Positions 16,538 through 23,940 of a stretch of 26,979 nucleotides of DNA are shown in pieces (within the stretch, counting starts at the first letter, position 1; each line of letters begins with the position of its first letter). The DNA comes from CAMWXW01 sp051650105 (lineage in GTDB: Bacteria; Desulfobacterota; Desulfovibrionia; Desulfovibrionales; Desulfovibrionaceae), in NCBI GenBank assembly GCA_051650105.1, contig JBOFIJ010000005.1, forward strand, positions 1 through 26,979. The letters run 5' to 3'. Under the pieces are notes generated by a model that saw only the letters and a program-made list of their open reading frames with translations, was not told where the DNA came from and made no database searches. Both the position numbers and the translations under genes were made by a program.

Positions 16538-16716
16538 AATTATTCTCTCCAATTTTTCATAGTATATAGGTAGTATTTGCAAGACATATTAAGCCTAGTG
16601 AGAGTGTTTTTTTGTATACAAATTATTCTTCTTATTTTTTTGGATTTGGGGTAGTGTACTCTTTTTTTACAATACACTTCTAGGTTAGGTTGCCGAAGTA
16701 TACGCAATACCATATT
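16538..16716. other. Spacer downstream of hsdR with a 12-bp palindrome and a stem
   Basis: TTTGTATACAAA at 16611-16622 is a perfect palindrome. AGTGTA (16653-16658) and TACACT (16673-16678) form a six-pair stem around a T-rich loop, 40-65 bases beyond the hsdR stop. Neither is followed by a clear T-run on the minus strand, so I do not call a definite terminator. Confidence 0.4.
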
Positions 16717-19700
16717 TTATAGTTTATTATTGGAAATTCCTTGATATTTATAAAAGAAGTCGCTAAGCTTTTCTAGTACAGAATTCCGTTTTTTTAGTTT
16801 TTCTTCATTTGGATCAAAGCGAGAGACTGGAGGCAGTATAGAGTTCATAGCCATTCCAATGCCTTGTATATAGCCATCTCTAAAGGCTTTATCTATAAAA
16901 GTATATGTTGCATCAGATTTCAGGTTTTCTTCCGCAATAATTGCATCCAAGTCTTTTAGTTTTGCTTGTTCAACGAAGGTAACCCAATCTTCATGTACAA
17001 TACTTTCTGCGTTTAGTGATTCTACAAATTGCTGTATTAATTCCTTTTTATTACGTAAATCTACTGTGGAATCAATGTATTTATTGAGTGTAATAATAAT
17101 TTCTTTATCTTCTTTGTGTTCTGCTTGATATTTTGCAATAAGTTCTAAAATATAATCAATTGTATATTGCACTTGTTTTATGAGTTCCATTTCAAAAACA
17201 ATATCATCATTGATATATTCATTTTCTGCCGTTTCTTTTTTGCTGAATTCTTGATACATATCTATGTATATGCTTTGGTAATCTTGAAATTCACGTTCTG
17301 TAAAAATTTCATTGCCAGTAAATTTATCGTCCATAGAAGAAAGAATATTTTTTACTTTTAAGATTGTATTGTATAGTGTTATAAAGTCTTTTTGCATTGC
17401 TTCGCCAATAATAGGTGTTCCAATGGGGTATGTATTTTGTAGTTCTTCTAGTAATTCTTTATAACCTTTATGATATACACCTCTATCATCATGGTAGCCA
17501 TTATAGTAGTCTTCATAGCTTCTTAGTAAAACAATGCCTTTGGCGTCTTTATTTCCAAAGAGTGCCAAGGCTTCATCTGTGGCTTGTCTAAGATTCCTAA
17601 AGCATACTATATTTCCAAACGCTTTTACAGAGTTTAGAATACGGTTTGTTCTAGAATATGCTTGTAATAGACCGTGTGAATGGAGGTTTTTATCTACCCA
17701 TAGGGTATTGAGCGTAGGGGCATCGAAACCTGTTAAAAACATATTTACAATAATCAATAAATCTAAGTCTCTGTTTTTCATTCTTTTAGAGACATCTTGA
17801 TAATAGCTTTGAAATTTTTCACTGCTTGTATTATAATTCATTGAAAACATGCGGTTATAATCTTGTATAGCATGTTCTAAAAAATCCCTAGAACTTTTAT
17901 CAAGTTTAGTTGTATCTTCAAGGTTTTCATCTTCTATAATGCCTACTATTTCTGGTTCATCTTCATTTACAGCAAAACTATAAATGGTAGCTACTTTTAG
18001 CTTTTTATCGCTGGGCAGTTCCTTCATTTGCTTTTGAAATTCTGCATAATATTTTTTTGCCATATCAATAGAGCTTACCGCAAAAAGAGCATTAAAGCCT
18101 GCTAGCCTTTGTTTCTTTACGCTATAAAAGCTATTACGCATAGTCTTTGCATCAAAATGTTCTAATATATATTGAACAATATTAGTAATACGTTCTGGTG
18201 CACCAAGTGCTTTTTCCTTATCTATATTTTGAACTTTTTTATCTGTAATATCTTCCGCTTCCTTCATAGTGGATATATAATCTACAAGAAAATGCAATAC
18301 ATTGTTATCTATAGTAGCATCTGCAAGTGTATATGCGTGTAGTTTGCTTCCAAATACTTGTTCCGTTGTTTCTAGGGGGTTAGAGCTATTGCCTATATTC
18401 TGTGCAAATATAGGTGTTCCTGTAAAACCGAATAGATAATATTTAGTGAATGCTCTTATAATTGCCTTGTGCATATCACCAAATTGAGAGCGATGGCATT
18501 CATCAAAAATAAGTACTATAGGCTGTTCATATATACTATGCTTTTTGTTTTTGTTTATAAAAATACTTAGTTTTTGAATAGTGGTAACAATAATACGTGT
18601 ATTTGGGTCTTCTAGCTGTTTTTGCAGTTTTTTAGTATTAGTGTTCCCATTTGCAGCACCTTTTTCAAATTTTTCATATTCCTTCATTGTTTGATGGTCT
18701 AGGTCTTTTCTATCCACAATAAAAAGCACTTTCTGTATGCCTTCCATTTTGCTAGCTAACTGTGCTGTTTTGAATGACGTTAGTGTTTTACCGCTTCCTG
18801 TTGTATGCCATATATAGCCACCTGCTTCTATAGAACCATAGTGTTTACAGTTAGTAGCCATTGCAATTTTAGCAAGAATACGCTCTGTAGCAACAATTTG
18901 ATACGGACGCATAACTAATAGGTTATGTTCTGTATTGAATACGCAATATTTTGTTAGAATATGTAAAATACTATGTTTAGCAAGGAATGTTTTTGCAAAG
19001 TCTATACAATCTTCAATATGAGTATTATTTGCATCTGTCCACCATGATGTAAATTCAAAGCTATTGCTACTTTTTTTTGTAGTATTAGCATTGTTATTAT
19101 TTTCTTTAATACTCATATTGCGTGTGGTATTGCTGTAGTATTTAGTATGTGTTCCATTGGATATAATAAAGATTTGAATATATTCGTATAATCCATTACC
19201 TGCCCAAAAACTTTCTTTACTATATCTATTTATTTGATTAAAGGCTTCTTTAATATGTACACCACGCCGTTTAAGTTCTACATGTACTAAGGGTAAGCCG
19301 TTTACTAAAATACTTACATCATAACGGTTGCTTCTTTTTCCTTCTTCCGTTGCATATTGGTTGATAACTTGTAGGGTATTATTGTGTATATTTTCTTTAT
19401 CTATAAGGTATATATTTTTTTTAGTTCCATCATCGCAATGTAAAATTTGTATATGGTCTTCTTGAATCATTTTTGTTTTTTCTACAATACCATTGTTATT
19501 ATTCGCTAACACGGTAGTAAAAAACTGTTCCCATTCTGCATTAGAAAATGTATAGGAATTAAGTTTTTCTAATTGCGTGCGAAGGTTTTGTATTAAAGCT
19601 TTTTCTGTACAAATAGGGAGATATTCATAGGATTGTTTTTGTAATTGTTCAATAAACTCTTTTTCTAGCTGTGCTTCCGATTGATAGGAATGTTCCCGCT

Positions 19701-19770
19701 CTGTAGGAAATTCATATTCCGCTACTACTGTAGTTTCTTTATTTTCTGTAAGTAATTTATAAAAGTTCAT
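16717..19770 (-). CDS. hsdR: Type I restriction enzyme, restriction/translocation subunit HsdR
   Basis: The 1017-residue product has the full HsdR plan. The N-terminal nuclease core has YDVSILVNGLPLVHVELKRR (about 150-167), with the Asp and ExK residues. Walker A is GYIWHTTGSGKTLTS (about 317-330), the DEAD-like box VLIFDECHRSQF (about 420-430), motif III FGFTGTP, and motif VI LLQAYSRTNR. A long helical C-terminus would dock on the methylase core. The length is close to EcoR124I HsdR. It pumps DNA using ATP and cuts unmethylated DNA far from the recognition site. The start overlaps the hsdS end by 14 bases, with AAGGA upstream, so translation is coupled. I see no truncation or broken motif. 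Confidence 0.95.
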   Translation of the reverse strand: MNFYKLLTENKETTVVAEYEFPTEREHSYQSEAQLEKEFIEQLQKQSYEYLPICTEKALIQNLRTQLEKLNSYTFSNAEWEQFFTTVLANNNNGIVEKTKMIQEDHIQILHCDDGTKKNIYLIDKENIHNNTLQVINQYATEEGKRSNRYDVSILVNGLPLVHVELKRRGVHIKEAFNQINRYSKESFWAGNGLYEYIQIFIISNGTHTKYYSNTTRNMSIKENNNNANTTKKSSNSFEFTSWWTDANNTHIEDCIDFAKTFLAKHSILHILTKYCVFNTEHNLLVMRPYQIVATERILAKIAMATNCKHYGSIEAGGYIWHTTGSGKTLTSFKTAQLASKMEGIQKVLFIVDRKDLDHQTMKEYEKFEKGAANGNTNTKKLQKQLEDPNTRIIVTTIQKLSIFINKNKKHSIYEQPIVLIFDECHRSQFGDMHKAIIRAFTKYYLFGFTGTPIFAQNIGNSSNPLETTEQVFGSKLHAYTLADATIDNNVLHFLVDYISTMKEAEDITDKKVQNIDKEKALGAPERITNIVQYILEHFDAKTMRNSFYSVKKQRLAGFNALFAVSSIDMAKKYYAEFQKQMKELPSDKKLKVATIYSFAVNEDEPEIVGIIEDENLEDTTKLDKSSRDFLEHAIQDYNRMFSMNYNTSSEKFQSYYQDVSKRMKNRDLDLLIIVNMFLTGFDAPTLNTLWVDKNLHSHGLLQAYSRTNRILNSVKAFGNIVCFRNLRQATDEALALFGNKDAKGIVLLRSYEDYYNGYHDDRGVYHKGYKELLEELQNTYPIGTPIIGEAMQKDFITLYNTILKVKNILSSMDDKFTGNEIFTEREFQDYQSIYIDMYQEFSKKETAENEYINDDIVFEMELIKQVQYTIDYILELIAKYQAEHKEDKEIIITLNKYIDSTVDLRNKKELIQQFVESLNAESIVHEDWVTFVEQAKLKDLDAIIAEENLKSDATYTFIDKAFRDGYIQGIGMAMNSILPPVSRFDPNEEKLKKRNSVLEKLSDFFYKYQGISNNKL

Positions 19771-20935
19771 TGCTCTTTTCCTTAAATGTTAACAGTTGAT
19801 TTCTATAATATTCATATTGTGTACGCCGTGCCTGTATTTCCGCTGGTAAACCTTCTGAAATATCATTCACCAATGCATCAAATTTATCTAGAATAGATAC
19901 TATTCGTTCTTGCTCTGCCAATGGGGGGATGGGGATTTTGATTTTATTTAATATTTCCATTGTTAAACTTGGACGACCAGAACCTGTATCTAAAGATAAT
20001 AGATCAAGAGTTTTCATAAAGTAATAGAGAAACTTAGGTACAATTTGCAGACTGTCTATTTCTGTATAATATATTGTATCAACATTCCAAAAGGCTTTCT
20101 CAAGATAGAATAGGTTTGTAATAGTTCCTTTTCTAGGAATGAGAACAGTAGGTTGATTGTAAGAATAAGTATCAACATAAGTCATGATACCACCGGAACC
20201 ATACACGGGGATATTCCCAGCCTTTAAGTGTTTATAATCTTTACCATGTCTTATTCTTGTTATTTCTCCCAAGGCTTTATATTCTACATCCTCGCCAAAG
20301 GTAAGCAATGTATTTCTATAATATTCATATTGCTTTTTTCTTGCCTCTAGCTCCGCCTCTAGCTCCGCCTCTAGCTCCGCCTCTAGTGCTGTGAAGGTAT
20401 CTAAAATGCGTACTATTTCCTCTTGTACTGCTAAGGGCGGGAGAGGGATTGAATATGCATTCATTATTGATGCACTTAAATTATTGATAGTGCTTGTTGA
20501 TAATGCAGTTTCAAGATATTGATTAAAAGGTTTACCAATCAAAAGGTGGAAGAGAAAGCGACTCACTAATGCATCATGTACTCGTATAACGGCCATAAAA
20601 CCACCAAAGCAATAATTGATGTCTTGCTTGATGTATGCTACTTTACCTACATGAGCTTTTGAACCACTTGCTACACTTATCAGTATATCATCTGCCTTAA
20701 GCCATTGGTTATCTTTAATACGCACACTAAAGTTTACTGTTTTTATATCATCAAAGTTTACGGTATTTGTTTTTAACGTTATATTATTTGCACGGAGGAC
20801 TTTAATTGTACCACTAGGATCTTCATCTTGCTTACTGTACGTAATGCCACGAATATAGGTACACACGTCCCCCAGCGTTTTAACCTCCACCCCATTTGGG
20901 CAATGTTGTGCTATAAGTTCATCTATGCTATTCAC
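19757..20935 (-). CDS. hsdS: Type I restriction enzyme, specificity subunit HsdS
   Basis: The 392-residue protein has two target-recognition domains, each followed by a helical conserved segment. The first opens CPNGVEVKTLGDVC and ends with IPLPPLAVQEEIVRILDTF and the spacer helix; the second opens VEYKALGEITRIRHGKDYK and ends with IPIPPLAEQERIVSILDKF. Both segments finish QYEYYRN(T/Q)LLTF. Each recognition domain reads one half of a bipartite site, and the central helix sets the distance between halves. That helix contains LEAE repeats encoded by 12-bp tandem units. The start is a GTG at 20935 overlapping the rhuM stop by eight bases, with AGGGG about ten bases upstream. It works with HsdM as the methylase and with HsdR for cleavage. 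It appears complete. Confidence 0.93.
   Translation of the reverse strand: MNSIDELIAQHCPNGVEVKTLGDVCTYIRGITYSKQDEDPSGTIKVLRANNITLKTNTVNFDDIKTVNFSVRIKDNQWLKADDILISVASGSKAHVGKVAYIKQDINYCFGGFMAVIRVHDALVSRFLFHLLIGKPFNQYLETALSTSTINNLSASIMNAYSIPLPPLAVQEEIVRILDTFTALEAELEAELEAELEARKKQYEYYRNTLLTFGEDVEYKALGEITRIRHGKDYKHLKAGNIPVYGSGGIMTYVDTYSYNQPTVLIPRKGTITNLFYLEKAFWNVDTIYYTEIDSLQIVPKFLYYFMKTLDLLSLDTGSGRPSLTMEILNKIKIPIPPLAEQERIVSILDKFDALVNDISEGLPAEIQARRTQYEYYRNQLLTFKEKSNELL
19799..20332 (-). repeat. 21-bp perfect direct repeats in hsdS (19799-19819 and 20312-20332)
   Basis: The sequence ATTTCTATAATATTCATATTG (minus-strand complement encodes QYEYYRN) occurs at the end of each half of hsdS. The copies are 513 bases apart, exactly 171 codons, so recombination between them would keep the frame and delete or exchange one recognition-domain half. 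Confidence 0.85.
20344..20386 (-). repeat. 12-bp tandem repeats in the hsdS central spacer
   Basis: The unit CTAGAGGCGGAG (minus strand) occurs three full times plus seven bases, encoding LEAE repeats in the spacer helix between the two recognition domains. The unit is GC-rich against AT-rich surroundings and identical in every copy. Its position matches the TAEL repeats of EcoR124I, where two versus three copies change the gap in the recognition site by one base. Confidence 0.9.
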
Positions 20936-21928
20936 GTTCTTTTGCCCCTCTTTGAGTTATGTTCTTTTCTAGGGTTTTTATTGCTTCTAGGTACTCTTCT
21001 TCTACTGGGCTTAGTGTTTTTTCTTGGTATTTTTTGTATTCTTCATCTACTTTACTCATAGCTTTTTTATGGCTTATAGTACCAGCATTGTGCAATACTT
21101 CGCTTCCTGTTGCTAGTAGAATTTTATCTAATTGTGCAAGGTGGTTGCCATGTACAAGTGTTCATGCCTTTGTGCGTGTATTTCTGCAAAATCGAAGTAA
21201 CCAGAAACAAGGTTATTGAGTATTTTTAATTCTTTTTCATCTAAGTAATTTTTTGCAGTTTGGGCTTCTTTTTTTGTTGGTGTACTACCCTTAAATACAC
21301 TAAGCCCCATGAATTTCTTATTGGCATCTACCCGTTTATAAATAAGTTCCGATGCCGTATTTCCGTGTGCTGCGTAGTGGAGTTTATTTTGAACTGTTTT
21401 AAAAAACTGTATAGATTCTTCTGCTTTTGGGTTATAATCTTTGCTTGTAGCGTAAAGATTTAACACTTGGTGATAGAGCATTTTTTCTGATGAACGGATA
21501 TCCCTAATTCTATCTAGTAATTCTTTCCAGTAGCTTCCACCACTGCTTTCTTTTAGGCGTTCATCATCTATGGTAAAGCCTTTTACTATATATTCTTTTA
21601 GGCGTTCCGTTGCCCATATGCGAAATTGTGTTCCCTGTGGAGATTTTACTCTATACCCAACAGCAATAATTATATTAAGGTTATAAAAATTCGTTGGCTT
21701 ACTAGGAAAATCGGAATTCCCGATTTTCCTCATGGTAAGTGACTCTATAAGTTCTTCTTCTTTGTAAATATTGAGAATATGCTCGTTGATAGTTGACCTA
21801 CTTTTAGTAAATAATAGTGCCATTTGTTCAATAGAAAGCCATACATTTTCTTCTTGTAGTGTTACTTGTATTGTATTTTTACCAGAATCTGTTTGGTAAA
21901 TAACAATTTCCCCTTTACTATTTAGCAT
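20928..21928 (-). pseudogene. rhuM: RhuM-family protein with a one-base frameshift near codon 265
   Basis: The frame runs 266 residues: EIVIYQTDSGKNTIQVTLQE, a DNA-binding-like LSIEQMALLFTKSRSTINEH, VGYRVKSPQGTQFRIWATE and NLVSGYFDFAEIHAQRHEH, ending LYMATTLHN at 21128. In another frame the expected C-terminus follows at once: NHLAQLDKILLATGSEVLHN, AGTISHKKAMSKVDEEYKKY, LSPVEEEYLEAIKTLEKN, stopping at 20928 inside the hsdS start. Restoring one A in GGCAACC (to GGCAAACC) joins them into 333 residues, the usual RhuM length. RhuM is often found in type I R-M operons; its biochemical role there is not established. It overlaps hsdM by 11 bases. Either this copy is recently inactivated, or it makes a shortened protein lacking about 67 residues, or there is a sequencing error. 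Confidence 0.85.
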
Positions 21929-23486
21929 TAGTATTTCCTTCTAATGTAGCAACAATGGCATCTATTTCTTTTCGTAATATATTTTGTTTAGCAACAATAT
22001 TTGCTATTTCTGTATTTAGTTCTGTAATATTAACTACTTCTTTTGTATCCGCAGGTTTTACATAGGAAGAAGGGGATAACGTATAGCCGTTGCTTCCTAT
22101 ATCTGCATTTTTTACTAATTTGCAAAAATATTCTTTATCTGTACGTTCCATATAGGCTTGTAGAATAGTAGCTATATTTTGCTCTGAAAGTTTATTTTTA
22201 TTGGTAGCTTTTACAAATTCTTGGCTTGCATCAATAAATAATGTACAGTTATCTGCTTTACTTTTTTTCAATACAATAATACATGTTGCAATGCTTACTC
22301 CAAAAAATAAATTGGCAGGCAGTTGAATAACAGTATCTATATAGTTATTATCAATTAAATATTTTCGTATTTTTTGTTCTGCTCCACTTCTGTATAATAC
22401 CCCTGGGAATTCAACAATTACAGCAGTACCATCTACAGCAAGCCACGCTAGCATGTGCATTACAAATGCTAAATCCGCCTTACTTTTAGGGGCAAGTATT
22501 CCTACTGGGGAAAAACGGGGGTCGTTTATCAATAAGGGGTTGTCATCACCTTCCCACTTAATGGAATAGGGTGGGTTAGAAACAATAGCATCAAAGGGTT
22601 CATCGTCCCAATGATGTGGTGCTAGCAGTGTATCTCCATGGGCTATTTTAAATTGAGCATAATTTATATCGTGTAAAAACATATTTATACGGCACAAGTT
22701 ATAAGTTGTTATGTTTATTTCTTGCCCGTAAAAGCCCTGTTGAATATTATTCTTGCCAAGTACTTTGGAAAATTGTAGCAAGAGGGAACCAGCACCACAT
22801 GCTGGGTCGTATACCTTTTGTATGTTTTCTTTTTTTCCTATTGCTATTTTTGCCAAGAGTTCTGCAACTTCTTGTGGTGTAAAGAATTCTCCTCCAGATT
22901 TACCAGCAGTACTTGCGTACATTGTCATTAAATATTCGTATGCGTCCCCAAAAGCATCAATAGTATTATCTTGAAACGTGCCAAATTTAAGTTCTCCAAT
23001 GGAATTCATTATTTTTACTAGCGTTTCATTTCTTTTTGTTACACTTGAACCTAATTTATTGCTATTGACGTCTAAATCATCAAAAAGCCCTTTTAATGCT
23101 TCTTCACTTGCAGTGCCTTTTGCTGAACCTTCAATATTCTTAAAAATTCTACTCAGTGTTTCATTAAGGTTTGGGTCTTTAGAAGCATCTTTACGTATGT
23201 TTTCAAATAATTCAGAAGGTAAAATATAAAAGCCTTTTTCCGTAAGAGTAATACTTCTGCCTATTTCTGCTTTTTCATCAGCTAAAGTTGGATAATTAAA
23301 CGCTACATCTCCGCTTTTATGTTCCTCTTTATTTATATATTCCGTAATGTTCTCCGAAATAAAGCGATAAAACAACATACCTAGTACATACGTTTTGAAA
23401 TCCCACCCGTCTACACTGCCTCGTAAATCGTTGGCTATTTTCCATATGACTCTATGTAATTCCGCACGCTGTTGTTCTCTTGTCAT
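21918..23486 (-). CDS. hsdM: Type I DNA methyltransferase subunit HsdM
   Basis: The 522-residue protein opens with the N-terminal helical domain (VIWKIANDLRGSVDGWDFKT, YVLGMLFYRFISENI). Next come SAM-binding motif I, VYDPACGAGSLLLQF (about 224-238), after GGEFFTPQEVAELL, and catalytic motif IV, IVSNPPYSIKW (about 302-312), the NPPY of N6-adenine methylases. It methylates adenine in the site chosen by HsdS and forms the M2S core. AAGGAA lies upstream of the ATG. It is the first gene of the operon and overlaps rhuM by 11 bases. Length and motifs are normal, so it should be active. Confidence 0.95.
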   Translation of the reverse strand: MTREQQRAELHRVIWKIANDLRGSVDGWDFKTYVLGMLFYRFISENITEYINKEEHKSGDVAFNYPTLADEKAEIGRSITLTEKGFYILPSELFENIRKDASKDPNLNETLSRIFKNIEGSAKGTASEEALKGLFDDLDVNSNKLGSSVTKRNETLVKIMNSIGELKFGTFQDNTIDAFGDAYEYLMTMYASTAGKSGGEFFTPQEVAELLAKIAIGKKENIQKVYDPACGAGSLLLQFSKVLGKNNIQQGFYGQEINITTYNLCRINMFLHDINYAQFKIAHGDTLLAPHHWDDEPFDAIVSNPPYSIKWEGDDNPLLINDPRFSPVGILAPKSKADLAFVMHMLAWLAVDGTAVIVEFPGVLYRSGAEQKIRKYLIDNNYIDTVIQLPANLFFGVSIATCIIVLKKSKADNCTLFIDASQEFVKATNKNKLSEQNIATILQAYMERTDKEYFCKLVKNADIGSNGYTLSPSSYVKPADTKEVVNITELNTEIANIVAKQNILRKEIDAIVATLEGNTNAK

Positions 23487-23519
23487 TTACTATGTTCCTT
23501 TTTGAAAAAATACTTCAAT

Positions 23520-23548
23520 ATTCTATGCAATGCTATAGCATTAGTAAA
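23520..23548 (-). promoter_or_regulatory. Promoter of the R-M operon with a 14-bp palindrome in the spacer
   Basis: On the minus strand TTTACT (23543-23548) and TAGAAT (23520-23525) are 17 bases apart. The last 14 bases of the spacer next to the -35 box are a perfect palindrome, AATGCTATAGCATT (23529-23542). A repressor bound there would block polymerase. Transcription would start near 23513, about 27 bases before the hsdM ATG. Confidence 0.5.
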
Positions 23549-23850
23549 CAACTATTGTTTTCCTAGCATTATCTTTTATTTTCTAAAAAACTGCAAGTTC
23601 TAATGTTGTGTTACAAGATAAAGAAGTACTGCAAGGATACTGTAGTACGTGAGTTTGTATATATGCTTTTTTCTTTGTATACAAGTACCATAGTTATGCA
23701 CTATAAGAAACACGTAAGAGTATTGCAATAAAGGCAGTAGTTTAATTTTTATATGTTGTCTTTATTTGTGGGGTATTTATAATAAAGGCTTTTAATATAG
23801 AGTTACTGTAGCAAGAAAAAACGACGTTAGACACTCCAAAAGGTAAAGTT
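23549..23850. other. Divergent intergenic region between hsdM and the PHP-ATPase gene
   Basis: No gene is apparent. It contains an inverted repeat (GTACTgCA / TGtAGTAC, 23626-23648) and the ten-base palindrome TTGTATACAA (23675-23684), whose core also occurs downstream of hsdR. Confidence 0.45.
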
Positions 23851-23898
23851 TACTATGCGTATTTTAATTAGATATTACTATACGTATTTTATAAATAT
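23851..23898 (+). promoter_or_regulatory. Direct repeat upstream of the PHP-ATPase gene, a possible operator
   Basis: TACTATGCGTATTTTA (from 23851) and TACTATACGTATTTTA (from 23876) differ at one base and start exactly 25 bases apart, about 45-90 bases before the start codon. Such phased repeats often bind regulators. I cannot place the promoter boxes with confidence. Confidence 0.5.
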
Positions 23899-23928
23899 TG
23901 TGTTATCTTGTACAAATATTTTCTTATT

Positions 23929-23940
23929 GGAGGAAAGGGT
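23929..23940 (+). promoter_or_regulatory. Strong ribosome-binding site of the PHP-ATPase gene
   Basis: GGAGGAAAGG at 23929-23938, just before the ATG at 23941, is the best Shine-Dalgarno match in the window and fixes the start codon. Confidence 0.8.

Noticed and set aside
20344..20386. CRISPR or iteron array
   Set aside because: The 12-bp units are in frame in hsdS and match the known place of spacer repeats in type I specificity subunits.
20959..21219. Plus-strand frames opposite the 3' end of rhuM
   Set aside because: The minus strand there encodes the clear RhuM C-terminus in the shifted frame, so these are shadows.
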